A DNA stretch of 64,000 bases, taken from the IMG/VR virus record IMGVR_UViG_3300027140_000003, positions 1 through 64,000 of that record; one strand, 5' to 3'. The position numbers were made by a program, and so were the translations under genes. Positions 50,083 through 57,086 of this stretch are shown here, piece by piece (positions within the stretch are counted from its first letter, which is position 1; every line of letters begins with the position of its first letter). The DNA comes from a virus. Below the pieces are notes generated by a model. It saw only the letters and a program-made list of their open reading frames with translations. It had not been told where the DNA came from and made no database searches.

Positions 50083-50771
50083 ACCTCGATACTCCCCATT
50101 TTATATACTTGTTGTTCATTCTTCTCAAGTTCTTTAATGAAGTCTGAGTGCTTCCAATGAATATTGGATACAACTGCGTTTCTATAATCATAACGTGCGT
50201 TATCATAATCAGTCGGCTCAACGAAGTGAACCAGATAACCTGGATGAATAACCATCAGTCCACGTTCAACAGCAATGCGTTTGAATGGTGTAAATTGATT
50301 GTGCCACATAACACCACCACGTGGATCAAGTAACACCAAATTACCTGCGTTGCGTTTAGGTACTGTGAGATAGATAATACCTACACCCAAAGTCTGGGCA
50401 TGCTTGTGTGGTGAAATGCGATACACACTGTTCTGTTTGATATCTCTGAAGTAACCCTTCGAGCAGAACAATGGTGGCAATGGCATCTCAGTTAGTGGGC
50501 GATAGTATTTGTCTGTTAACTCAACAAACTTTTTCTCTACTTCTCTAAAACTATCAGGTAGATCTGGTAGTTCCCATATATTAGTTTTGTTAAATGTAGC
50601 AGGTGATCCTGGCTTCAACAAATATTTCGTATCAGCTTCCAGTTGTTGAATAAATTCTTCAGTGAATGGTCTGGCTGTGACGACTGGTGTCTGCCAAAGA
50701 TTATGTACCTCATCAACAACTTCATCGTTATGTCTTACATAAGTGATTGGTTTCTGTTCCATTGATTCCAT
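50079..50771 (-). CDS. 2OG-Fe(II) oxygenase
   Basis: A 230-residue protein. RISPHKHAQTLGVGIIYLTV, PRGGVMWHNQ, and the distal GLMVIHPGYLVHFVEPT fit the family of phage 2OG oxygenases common in marine T4-likes. ATG 50771 overlaps the PP-loop stop as TAATG. Substrate unknown. Confidence 0.7.
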   Translation of the reverse strand: MESMEQKPITYVRHNDEVVDEVHNLWQTPVVTARPFTEEFIQQLEADTKYLLKPGSPATFNKTNIWELPDLPDSFREVEKKFVELTDKYYRPLTEMPLPPLFCSKGYFRDIKQNSVYRISPHKHAQTLGVGIIYLTVPKRNAGNLVLLDPRGGVMWHNQFTPFKRIAVERGLMVIHPGYLVHFVEPTDYDNARYDYRNAVVSNIHWKHSDFIKELEKNEQQVYKMGSIEV

Positions 50772-51670
50772 TATATTCCTCTCAATAGGTTCATTACTCG
50801 ATCTCTACTGCCAAGATAATCTACTTCAGTTTGCGGTGTAGTAATAAATCTTCGCTTTCTATTTTCTTCTTGCAACAGTGGTTCTGTTCTCCAAAAATAT
50901 TCTGGATATCCTACATTTTTTGGTCTCCTGTCGCACCCCATTATTCTTGCTTTATTAACTGCACTGTCGAAATTTAAATCATATTCTTTTATGTAGCTAT
51001 AAACAATCTGCGGATTCCATTCCAGAAAGTTTATCGGCATTTCTGGATTGAGTTGGTGACTAACTAAAAAAGGTAGGTGGGTGTAATAACCATCCTCAAC
51101 GATCCTGTAGTCGTCATACTTATAAACATCCTGGCTAGTTTTCTTCATCTGCGATAAGACCAGATCTGGGTAATGTGTATAATTACCCGAACCTGTTGTC
51201 AAAACACCACCATTTTTCTTAGCATATTCAGCACACTGGTTTATCGCATATACACCTGGAAACCAACGCACACCAAACATGCGTGACTGTTTAATCAATC
51301 CATCACAGAATTGTTTGATTGATTGTTTAATTATTATTGGTTCTCTGTTATTCGCCTTACACCATTCAATAGCCCACCAAACATCTAGTTCGTTTAGATC
51401 TTCTGCTTTGAATATAATTGGTTGAAAGTGAATCTTGTTTCGTAGGAATGTATTTGCCACATACTCGGAGTCTATTCCTCCGCTCATTGCTACGTATATT
51501 TTACCGTAAGTTTGATATAATTCTTTTGCAACATTATCTGATGCTTGCGTAAAATTTATATCTTCTTTGGCTAATGATGTTGGTTTCAGCTTTACTGAGA
51601 ATGTAGCACGCTGATTGACTATGCTGTAATCATAATGTACCCAGTCGTCACTACCATAACGAAATTTCAT
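50771..51670 (-). CDS. PP-loop (N-type ATP pyrophosphatase) protein
   Basis: A 299-residue protein. AMSGGIDSEYVANTFL is the SGGxDS PP-loop that adenylates substrates, as in asparagine synthetase, QueC and TilS-like enzymes. A later GSGNYTHYPDLVLSQ region may complete the site. The asparagine synthetase glutaminase domain is absent. In this operon it may activate a carboxylate for amide or nucleotide modification. ATG 51670 is chosen after the upstream stop. Confidence 0.72.
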   Translation of the reverse strand: MKFRYGSDDWVHYDYSIVNQRATFSVKLKPTSLAKEDINFTQASDNVAKELYQTYGKIYVAMSGGIDSEYVANTFLRNKIHFQPIIFKAEDLNELDVWWAIEWCKANNREPIIIKQSIKQFCDGLIKQSRMFGVRWFPGVYAINQCAEYAKKNGGVLTTGSGNYTHYPDLVLSQMKKTSQDVYKYDDYRIVEDGYYTHLPFLVSHQLNPEMPINFLEWNPQIVYSYIKEYDLNFDSAVNKARIMGCDRRPKNVGYPEYFWRTEPLLQEENRKRRFITTPQTEVDYLGSRDRVMNLLRGI

Positions 51671-51671
51671 G

Positions 51672-52301
51672 TTATTTTCCAAACAATGCTTTCCGTGCGT
51701 CTTTAAAATAAAAAGTTCCAGGATTATTAACTCTAAGTGTTAACATCGCACGATGCTGATTCGATTTGTTTACCCAACGATGCCATATATCTGTGTTGAA
51801 CAATATAACATCATTTTGTTTAGCGCACATATGTTTAACTGGTTTGTGTTTAGTTTCATCGAAATCATCAAACTCTCGTGAGTCGATTTTTTTCGCAGCT
51901 TTCACACCACCAACTTTATGTTTCTCGGTAAGGTCAACTAGATCTGGGGAATAACCTGGAGAGATAACATCTGGATACCAACTTGTAGTGCACTTATCAT
52001 CAAGAACTTTAACAGCAAAGTTAATACTGATTCTGTGATCTCTACCATCTTTATGCACAGGTGATTTATATCCACCATTTGTATAAAATATTGATACACG
52101 ACGTTTCATTAAATCAAGATATGGAAGTAATTGTGTTTCTTCCAATATCTGTTGTCCTGTTTCGTCATCAAATGTCAGAAATCTATCATGATCGAATTTA
52201 TAGTTTTCCAAATGGTAATTGCATAAGTCAATTACTTTCTGTGCTGCTGGATAAGTGAATCTAATATAATAAGGACTACAGTCCTCCAATATAGTAAACA
52301 T
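51672..52301 (-). CDS. 2OG-Fe(II) oxygenase-like protein
   Basis: A 209-residue protein. SPVHKDGRDHRISINFAVKV supplies His-x-Asp, and DVILFNTDIWHRWVNKSNQH with RAMLTLRV supplies the distal His and Arg. Fits the aspartyl/prolyl hydroxylase-like fold. AAAGGAGTAGT precedes the ATG. Substrate unknown. Confidence 0.7.
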   Translation of the reverse strand: MFTILEDCSPYYIRFTYPAAQKVIDLCNYHLENYKFDHDRFLTFDDETGQQILEETQLLPYLDLMKRRVSIFYTNGGYKSPVHKDGRDHRISINFAVKVLDDKCTTSWYPDVISPGYSPDLVDLTEKHKVGGVKAAKKIDSREFDDFDETKHKPVKHMCAKQNDVILFNTDIWHRWVNKSNQHRAMLTLRVNNPGTFYFKDARKALFGK

Positions 52302-52302
52302 A

Positions 52303-53046
52303 CTACTCCTTTAATCGAACTCTAAATGCTAATGAGTATCTAAAACATTCTGCCCATTCAGCTACAGGTCTGGTTGTGTGTAATGTCCTACCATCATAAA
52401 GGATGATTCGACCTGGAAGTGTTGGGATTGTTGCGTATGGGAAGCCAACAGAGAAACCTCTGGATTGTCCCCATCCTTTTTGGAACTGCTGATGATCGCC
52501 TGTTGGATCATCGTTCTCATAGAATATATTTTCACCGAACCACGTTGGATGCCAAACTGGATTGGCTAGGTATAGTAACGTGTAGTTTCTGGTTTCATTC
52601 ATATCGATGGTGTCACGATGAACACCATGAGATCTTTTAATCTCTTCGTTACCTTGCACGTTCACATAAACACGCTGCAAGAAATTTGGATTATTTTTAG
52701 ACCAGCATCCTTCTTTATCGCCATCAATGATGAATCTATTACCGAGATGCTTGTTTATTTCTTTCCAGAGTTTGTAGATTGGTCGATGACGAAACTCTAA
52801 ATCATTCTCAGAGTTGCCAAACGTAACCCTGTGCATGAACTGACTATTCCATGATGGAAGGTCTTTATTGTTGTATTCTTTTTTGTTTTCTTCTGGGAAA
52901 TATGTTACAACAGTGCCAACTTTTGGATAGTTGGCATCCTTCATCATGGCATAGTGCTCAAGTCCACGGATATATTTCCAAACTTCTTCTTGCTGCTGTT
53001 TTGATATCACATCATCGTGTACTTCGTACTTAAATTGTTTTTCCAT
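52303..53046 (-). CDS. 2OG-Fe(II) oxygenase-like protein
   Basis: A 247-residue protein. SHGVHRDTIDMNETRNYTLL gives His-x-Asp, ENIFYE the central strand, and PGRIILYDGRTLHTTRPV with FRYSLAFRV the distal His and Arg. First gene of the operon, expressed from the late box at 53080. Substrate unknown. Confidence 0.72.
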   Translation of the reverse strand: MEKQFKYEVHDDVISKQQQEEVWKYIRGLEHYAMMKDANYPKVGTVVTYFPEENKKEYNNKDLPSWNSQFMHRVTFGNSENDLEFRHRPIYKLWKEINKHLGNRFIIDGDKEGCWSKNNPNFLQRVYVNVQGNEEIKRSHGVHRDTIDMNETRNYTLLYLANPVWHPTWFGENIFYENDDPTGDHQQFQKGWGQSRGFSVGFPYATIPTLPGRIILYDGRTLHTTRPVAEWAECFRYSLAFRVRLKE

Positions 53047-53072
53047 AATATCCTCACATAGTAGTATACTAC

Positions 53073-53080
53073 TATTTATG
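53073..53080 (-). promoter_or_regulatory. Late promoter box CATAAATA before oxygenase operon
   Basis: CATAAATA overlaps the stop of the RNase H-like gene. The downstream leader contains GAGGATATT before the ATG at 53046. Suggests late transcription of the 2OG/methyltransferase operon. Confidence 0.5.
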
Positions 53081-53552
53081 CAGCTTGCATGAACGACTTA
53101 TATCTGTCAGCAGCATATGATGCAGCAAATGCTTTTGGTTTCACCATAGGAACTACGTTACACATTCCTTTGATGTAACCAACTGCTTCGTTTATCACAC
53201 AAGATGATCCATACATTTCATCTGGGTTAATATCCAAATGAACTTGCACTTCTCTATCTTCTAGTACGTCATGAATTTTGGTGTATAGATCTGCAATCTT
53301 ATAAACTTCATTCATAAGACGCATACGTGGTCTATCACGTTTCTGATCCCAGTCACGTTCACGTTGCACTTCACCAAAAATCTTACAGCCATTGTTTCCA
53401 TTGATATGGACAACAACAACCATAATGTAATCTGCGTACCAATCTTTTCCAATTAAAAATCGTTCAGAATCTCCACCGATATAAACTTTTGTTTCTGGAG
53501 TCTGTGCCATGATGAAATCTCTAACTTCATCAATGTCAATTGCTTTACGCAT
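53076..53552 (-). CDS. RNase H-fold protein (YkuK/DUF458-like)
   Basis: A 158-residue protein. KVYIGGDSERF and YADYIMVVVVHI resemble the first strands and metal Asp of an RNase H-like fold, and VHLDINPDEMYGSS may carry another acidic residue. This arrangement fits YkuK/DUF458-like nucleases. GAGGTGTAAT precedes the ATG. Activity unproven. Confidence 0.62.
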   Translation of the reverse strand: MRKAIDIDEVRDFIMAQTPETKVYIGGDSERFLIGKDWYADYIMVVVVHINGNNGCKIFGEVQRERDWDQKRDRPRMRLMNEVYKIADLYTKIHDVLEDREVQVHLDINPDEMYGSSCVINEAVGYIKGMCNVVPMVKPKAFAASYAADRYKSFMQAA

Positions 53553-53573
53553 ATTACACCTCTATTATTAGAA

Positions 53574-53647
53574 TGGAGCGGAGTGAGAGAATCGAACTCT
53601 CAACCGAAGATTGGAAATCTGCTGTTTTACCATTAAACTAACCCCGC
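53574..53647 (-). tRNA. tRNA-Gly(TCC)
   Basis: Loop TTTCCAA gives anticodon TCC. Acceptor GCGGGGT pairs with ACTCCGC. CCA is encoded. One mismatch in the anticodon stem. Confidence 0.88.
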
Positions 53648-53729
53648 ATTGGGTGCAGGGTTTTCACCTGCTGCTAATCAAACCTTTCGGTGATTAATCT
53701 GCCACCTCTTTATATTCAGTGGACTTTTC
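53648..53729 (-). ncRNA. Structured 82-base spacer between tRNA-Trp and tRNA-Gly
   Basis: It holds AATCACC, GAAA, GGTTTGATT and GCAGG, TGAAAAC, CCTGC hairpins, and GGTG/CACC pairing around them. It looks like a folded RNA or a degenerate tRNA (5-bp stem with 7-base loop). No protein frame. Function unknown. Confidence 0.4.
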
Positions 53730-53803
53730 TGGCATCCCGATAGGGACTCGAACCCCAACCAACAGTTTTGGAGACTGCTATGCTGCCATTACACCATCGA
53801 GAC
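53730..53803 (-). tRNA. tRNA-Trp(CCA)
   Basis: Loop CTCCAAA, anticodon CCA. Acceptor GTCTCGA pairs with TCGGGAT, including G-T pairs. CCA end encoded. Discriminator G. Confidence 0.88.
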
Positions 53804-53806
53804 ATT

Positions 53807-53882
53807 TGGTGCCCACGGAGAGACTCGAACTCCCGACCTCCTGATTACTAATCAGATGCTCTACCAACTGAGCTACGTGGGC
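53807..53882 (-). tRNA. tRNA-Thr(AGT)
   Basis: Loop TTAGTAA gives anticodon AGT for codon ACT. Acceptor GCCCACG/CGTGGGC and both arms are perfect. An A34 anticodon is unusual in bacteria outside tRNA-Arg(ACG). A second Thr tRNA (TGT) is at 54409. Confidence 0.85.
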
Positions 53883-53886
53883 GATT

Positions 53887-53960
53887 TGGTGGAGGATGAG
53901 AGAATCGAACTCTCAATCTCGGCTTGCAAAGCCGATGTTATCCCATTTAACTAATCCCCC
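53887..53960 (-). tRNA. tRNA-Ala(TGC)
   Basis: Loop TTTGCAA, anticodon TGC. Acceptor GGGGGAT/ATCCTCC contains the G3-U70 alanine identity pair. CCA encoded. Confidence 0.9.
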
Positions 53961-53962
53961 AA

Positions 53963-54181
53963 TTATTTTGATCTTGGAGTAGTACAACTATCACTCCAAA
54001 GATCTTGTGCTTGTTTCTTATATTCTTCTAATTCATCAGCCATTTGCATAGTAGCTAATCTTTTTGCTTCTGACTTACTCACAACATCATCTCGTTGAAA
54101 GATTGCATTCCAACGATTATCATATTCATCTTGTGTTACACTAAATGGTCTTGGTTTACTTCCTTTGCCACCATCAGTCAT
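53963..54181 (-). CDS. Small hypothetical protein inside tRNA array
   Basis: A 72-residue hydrophilic protein (SVTQDEYDNRWNAIFQRDD, then MADELEEYKKQAQDLWS). The DEYDNRW pattern is frequent in small T4-like phage proteins. ATGA overlap with the upstream tiny gene supports a real pair. Function unknown. Confidence 0.62.
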   Translation of the reverse strand: MTDGGKGSKPRPFSVTQDEYDNRWNAIFQRDDVVSKSEAKRLATMQMADELEEYKKQAQDLWSDSCTTPRSK

Positions 54182-54306
54182 CTTCCTTGTCCCCTATATT
54201 TCTTGTGAGTCTTTTTAGATTTATTTAAGGTGCTTGTTTTACTTCCATTCTGGGAAGTTTTCTTAACAACTCTTTGATGCTTACTAACACTGCCTTTACC
54301 TGCCAT
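54178..54306 (-). CDS. Tiny basic protein
   Basis: A 42-residue basic protein (MAGKGSVSKHQRVVKKTSQN, ending KKYRGQGR). The YRGQG ending recurs in small phage proteins next to a DEYDNRW partner. AAAGGAGATAAC precedes the ATG. Function unknown. Confidence 0.58.
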   Translation of the reverse strand: MAGKGSVSKHQRVVKKTSQNGSKTSTLNKSKKTHKKYRGQGR

Positions 54307-54325
54307 GTTATCTCCTTTTATATAT

Positions 54326-54400
54326 TGGCTCCGAAGGGTGGGATCGAACCACCGACCAATTGATTAACAGTCAACTGCACTACCGCTGTGCTACTTCGGA
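54326..54400 (-). tRNA. tRNA-Asn(GTT)
   Basis: Loop CTGTTAA, anticodon GTT. Acceptor TCCGAAG/CTTCGGA. CCA encoded. Confidence 0.9.
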
Positions 54401-54408
54401 ATAAACTT

Positions 54409-54482
54409 TGGTGCCCCATGAGAGAATCGAACTCCCGTCCTCGGATTACAAAACCGATGTTCTACCATTTAACTAATAGGGC
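54409..54482 (-). tRNA. tRNA-Thr(TGT)
   Basis: Loop TTTGTAA, anticodon TGT. Acceptor GCCCTAT/ATGGGGC with one T-G pair. CCA encoded. Confidence 0.9.
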
Positions 54483-54492
54483 TATTATATAT

Positions 54493-54570
<78 letters not shown>

Positions 54571-54576
54571 TAAAAC

Positions 54577-54651
54577 TGGTGGTGATGGTTGGATTCGAGC
54601 CAACGACCTACTGCGTATGAAGCAGTTGCACTACCACTGTGCTACATCACC
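54577..54651 (-). tRNA. tRNA-Met(CAT), elongator-like
   Basis: Loop TTCATAC, anticodon CAT. Acceptor GGTGATG/CATCACC fully paired, so not initiator-like. CCA encoded. One of three CAT tRNAs. Confidence 0.8.
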
Positions 54652-54657
54652 GAAATT

Positions 54658-54740
54658 TGGTGCCCCAAGCGAGACTCGAACTCGCACACCGAAGTACTGG
54701 CTTCTAAGACCAGCGTGTCTACCAATTCCACCATCGGGGC
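54658..54740 (-). tRNA. tRNA-Leu(TAG)
   Basis: Loop CTTAGAA, anticodon TAG. Long variable arm and acceptor GCCCCGA/TTGGGGC. CCA encoded. Its 5' end is 4 bases from the stem of the structured RNA at 54744. Confidence 0.9.
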
Positions 54741-55106
54741 TAACATTGTTGAAAGTACTGTTGTATGTTTAAGAGTCGGATAATAAAGACTCTCCTAATC
54801 GCATCGTTCACGTAGCGTCAGCAAGCTACTATTTCCTAGATATCGGGCTGACTTGATTAGGATGGTGATCTTCCATAACAGTTTGGATTGCTTATTCTTT
54901 CGCACACACTTTCAACAATGCCCTCTGTCCCTACACAGAGAACCTTGTGTCTTGCTAATGTTGGACGACGATCCTCAGGTCTTGACATCCGTATGCGAAG
55001 TCCACCATCACTCGCATATTTTTAATGATGGGACTTACACCCACCTCGCAGAAGTGTGGATAACAGAATAGGGATTATCTGTCATAGCCATTGCGGGACT
55101 AATTTC
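54741..55106 (-). ncRNA. Unidentified structured RNA 1 in tRNA array
   Basis: A 366-base segment without a gene, flush between two tRNAs. A perfect 13-bp stem (54744-54756 with 54908-54920) closes domain A, which holds GAGTC/GACTC, CCTAATC/GATTAGG and ACTGT/ACAGT stems. Hairpin loop GTCAGC (54817) pairs with GCTGAC (54847) as a pseudoknot. Domain B has CCATCA/TGATGG plus AAGTC/GACTT, whose loop pairs with TATGCGA (54992) as TCGCATA (55012), a second pseudoknot. Matches no RNA family I know. Strand is inferred from the tRNAs. Confidence 0.65.
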
Positions 55107-55180
55107 TGGTTGCGGATGATGGACTCGAACCACCAACTGCAGCGTATGAGACTGCTGAGATACCTTTTCTCTAATCCGCT
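55107..55180 (-). tRNA. tRNA(CAT), initiator-like acceptor end
   Basis: Loop CTCATAC, anticodon CAT. The end reads CGCAACCA and position 1 (A) faces A72, an unpaired 1-72 as in initiator tRNA. The three G-C pairs of the classical initiator anticodon stem are absent. Assigned to Met, possibly initiator. Confidence 0.75.
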
Positions 55181-55181
55181 A

Positions 55182-55541
55182 TTAACCTGCATTTCTCGTA
55201 ATAAAATTCATTCGCATCTTACGAGAATCAAAAAACTTTTCTACTACACGTTTGACCACACTTGGATCAAACTCTTTACAACTAAACACATCTAGGTATA
55301 TATGTCTATCGTGATCAATAAAATGTCCAGTGATAGATGATGTAGTAATCAACTGCATCAAACTATACCCTTCTTTATCAGGATCTCCTGGACAAAGAAA
55401 TTCAATAATTGGCTCACCATGAGCAACCATATCAATTTCCTTCACCAATGTCTTGACAAAATTATAAATGTTTTGCTTATCTTTGATCGAATCAACATCA
55501 CATTCAGAACAATCAAGCATTAAGTGATAACCCCAATACAT
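55182..55541 (-). CDS. speD: S-adenosylmethionine decarboxylase-like protein
   Basis: A 119-residue protein. YWGYHLMLDCSECD and SSITGHFIDHDRHIYLDVFS recall the short bacterial and phage SpeD, a self-processing pyruvoyl enzyme of polyamine synthesis. The usual ESH-type processing triad is not clear (TTSSITGHF here), so activity needs caution. AAAGGAAAAT precedes the ATG. It sits inside the tRNA array. Confidence 0.68.
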   Translation of the reverse strand: MYWGYHLMLDCSECDVDSIKDKQNIYNFVKTLVKEIDMVAHGEPIIEFLCPGDPDKEGYSLMQLITTSSITGHFIDHDRHIYLDVFSCKEFDPSVVKRVVEKFFDSRKMRMNFITRNAG

Positions 55542-55559
55542 ATTTTCCTTTCACTAACT

Positions 55560-55634
55560 TGGCGACTCGTGGGAGAATCGAACTCCCATGATCGGATAGA
55601 CAATCCGACGTAATGACCATTATACGAACGAGCC
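55560..55634 (-). tRNA. tRNA-Asp(GTC)
   Basis: Loop TTGTCTA, anticodon GTC. Acceptor GGCTCGT/ACGAGTC. CCA encoded. Confidence 0.9.
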
Positions 55635-55642
55635 AAATAATT

Positions 55643-55730
55643 TGGTGGGTGCTCTCCGATTCGAACAGAGAAGGCACTAAGACAAGAGATTTACAGTCTC
55701 CCCCCGATACCATTACGGGACTAAGCACCC
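55643..55730 (-). tRNA. tRNA-Tyr(GTA)
   Basis: Loop CTGTAAA, anticodon GTA. Long variable arm as expected for bacterial Tyr. Acceptor GGGTGCT/AGCACCC. CCA encoded. Its 5' end is 4 bases from the stem of structured RNA 2. Confidence 0.9.
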
Positions 55731-56086
55731 ATGATATTAGTTTTGCTGACGCACTATTTGCTATGCTCAACGGAATTAGCTGCAGCATTTACCGTTTATG
55801 TACATAGTTACTCAGGCATGATCAAGCCCATGGCTTACATCAGCAAAACTAATACCACATTTAATTGCACTGGGATGTTTGGCAACAACTACCACTCGGT
55901 AGCTAACCACGTCATCGTCTGACGATTGGTTCCCATCCACATTACGTTCCAACTAACTCCAGCGTGACCACCGTATCCGTCCATAGACTTCGTTTCCATC
56001 TTTCCTGATACATGACGCACCCATCTCCGTCGAGACAGCCAATGCTCATGCATCCTACTGGTTTGGTAACCCAATGCAATTAAATC
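55731..56086 (-). ncRNA. Unidentified structured RNA 2 in tRNA array
   Basis: A 356-base segment exactly between tRNA-Tyr and tRNA-Glu. A perfect 15-bp stem (55735-55749 with 55840-55854) closes domain A of 120 bases, containing CTATG/CATAG and AACGG/CCGTT. A perfect 11-bp stem (55859-55869 with 56075-56085) closes domain B of 227 bases. Two long perfect stems with unrelated sequence cannot be chance. It is analogous in size and layout to RNA 1 but shares no clear sequence. Processing of the flanking tRNAs would release it. Confidence 0.68.
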
Positions 56087-56161
56087 TGGTACACGATAGG
56101 AGAATCGAACTCCTCTTCCTGCCGTGAAAGGGCAGTGTCCTAACCGATAGACGAATCGTGC
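56087..56161 (-). tRNA. tRNA-Glu(TTC)
   Basis: Loop CTTTCAC, anticodon TTC. Acceptor GCACGAT/ATCGTGT. CCA encoded. First tRNA downstream of the internal promoter at 56209-56181. Confidence 0.9.
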
Positions 56162-56180
56162 ATTTCAATCAAGAACATTA

Positions 56181-56209
56181 ATTATACATGATACTTGAAT
56201 TAAAGTAAA
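56181..56209 (-). promoter_or_regulatory. Early promoter inside tRNA array
   Basis: TTTACT (56209-56204), spacer starting TTAATTCA, TATAAT (56186-56181). It would transcribe tRNA-Glu, structured RNA 2, SpeD, structured RNA 1 and the rest down to tRNA-Gly. Confidence 0.78.
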
Positions 56210-56231
56210 GCAATATTTTATTGCAACATCT

Positions 56232-56308
56232 TGGAGTGAGTGACAGGACTCGAACCTGCATGAAACGGATTTGCAATCCGTCGCCTAACCATTCAGCAGC
56301 ACACTCAC
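56232..56308 (-). tRNA. tRNA-Cys(GCA)
   Basis: Loop TTGCAAA, anticodon GCA. Acceptor GTGAGTG/CACTCAC. CCA encoded. D-stem is weak. Confidence 0.85.
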
Positions 56309-56314
56309 ATATTC

Positions 56315-56393
56315 TGGTACCCCTGCTCAGATTCGAACTGAGAACAACTTCTCCTTTTGAGAGAGACGACTTTACCAATTTGTCCACAAGGGC
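56315..56393 (-). tRNA. tRNA-Leu(CAA), atypical short variable region
   Basis: Loop CTCAAAA gives anticodon CAA. Acceptor GCCCTTG/CAGGGGT. The variable region is only about 7 bases, too short for a normal class II Leu tRNA. It may be a divergent or nonstandard tRNA. Confidence 0.68.
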
Positions 56394-56395
56394 AT

Positions 56396-56470
56396 TGGTG
56401 GGCTGAGAGAGAATTGAACTCTCACTCAATCGATTATGAGTCGACTGCTTTACCATTAAGCTATCAGCCC
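56396..56470 (-). tRNA. tRNA-Ile2(CAT), lysidine type
   Basis: Loop CTCATAA with stem sequence GTCGACTCATAATCGAT, very similar to the E. coli Ile2 anticodon arm. CAT would be changed to a lysidine anticodon reading ATA. Acceptor GGGCTGA/TCAGCCC. Confidence 0.75.
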
Positions 56471-56476
56471 AACAAC

Positions 56477-56551
56477 TGGCACCCCCACGAGGAATCGAAC
56501 CTCGATTCGCAGTTTAGAAGACTGCTGCATTATCCATTATACTATGGGGAT
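56477..56551 (-). tRNA. tRNA-Arg(TCT)
   Basis: Loop CTTCTAA, anticodon TCT. Acceptor ATCCCCA/TGGGGGT. CCA encoded. Confidence 0.9.
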
Positions 56552-56556
56552 AAACT

Positions 56557-56639
56557 TGGTGCGAATGGTCGGACTCGAACCGACAAGCCGAAGCGGGAGA
56601 TTTTAAGTCTCCTGTGTTTACCAATTTCACCACACTCGC
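56557..56639 (-). tRNA. tRNA-Leu(TAA)
   Basis: Loop CTTAAAA, anticodon TAA. Long variable arm. Acceptor GCGAGTG pairs with CATTCGC. CCA encoded. Confidence 0.88.
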
Positions 56640-56647
56640 AAAAACTT

Positions 56648-56737
56648 TGGCGGAAGATGTGAGAGTCGAACTCACTCAGCTGCTTTCACAACTGTACGGA
56701 TTAGCAATCCGCTGCATTACCATCCTGCCCATCTTCC
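56648..56737 (-). tRNA. tRNA-Ser(GCT)
   Basis: Loop TTGCTAA, anticodon GCT. Long variable arm. Acceptor GGAAGAT/ATCTTCC. CCA encoded. Confidence 0.9.
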
Positions 56738-56744
56738 AAAACTT

Positions 56745-56820
56745 TGGCACCCAATGAAGGAATCGAACCTCCACTTCTGCGTTCGTAGCACAGCGTGATC
56801 ATCCATTTCACCAATCGGGT
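56745..56820 (-). tRNA. tRNA-Arg(ACG)
   Basis: Loop CTACGAA, anticodon ACG, the usual A34 tRNA edited to inosine by host TadA. Acceptor ACCCGAT/ATTGGGT. CCA encoded. Confidence 0.88.
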
Positions 56821-56825
56821 AAATT

Positions 56826-56915
56826 TGGCGGAAGCGGTGAGATTCGAACTCACGGACCATTTCTGATCGTCTGTTTTCAAGACAGGTGCAATAAACCAGA
56901 CTCTGCCACACTTCC
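56826..56915 (-). tRNA. tRNA-Ser(TGA)
   Basis: Loop CTTGAAA, anticodon TGA. Long variable arm. Acceptor GGAAGTG/CGCTTCC with one pair changed. CCA encoded. Confidence 0.88.
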
Positions 56916-56920
56916 ATATT

Positions 56921-56996
56921 TGGTGGGACGTGAGAGACTCGAACTCCCGACAGCCTGCGTGTAAGGCAGGAACTCTACCAACTGAGTTAACGTCCC
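56921..56996 (-). tRNA. tRNA-Val(TAC)
   Basis: Loop CTTACAC, anticodon TAC. Acceptor GGGACGT/ACGTCCC. CCA encoded. Confidence 0.9.
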
Positions 56997-57004
56997 ATAA
57001 TAAC

Positions 57005-57079
57005 TGGAGCAGGATATCGGGTTCGAACCGATGACATTTTCGTTGGCAACGAAACATTCTACCACTGAATTAATCCTGC
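57005..57079 (-). tRNA. tRNA-Gly(GCC)
   Basis: Loop TTGCCAA, anticodon GCC. Acceptor GCAGGAT/ATCCTGC. CCA encoded. Confidence 0.9.
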
Positions 57080-57086
57080 ATAAACT

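Noticed and set aside
54741-55106. RNase P, GOLLD, ROOL or group I intron identity for structured RNA 1
   Set aside because: No GAGGAAAGUCC-type RNase P core and no group I P7 core was found, and the length is too short for GOLLD or ROOL. A covariance-model search would decide.
55889-56074. 61-residue minus-strand ORF rich in Trp and Met
   Set aside because: It lies wholly within structured RNA 2 whose closing stem overlaps it. No Shine-Dalgarno sequence and no family pattern; treated as a chance frame.
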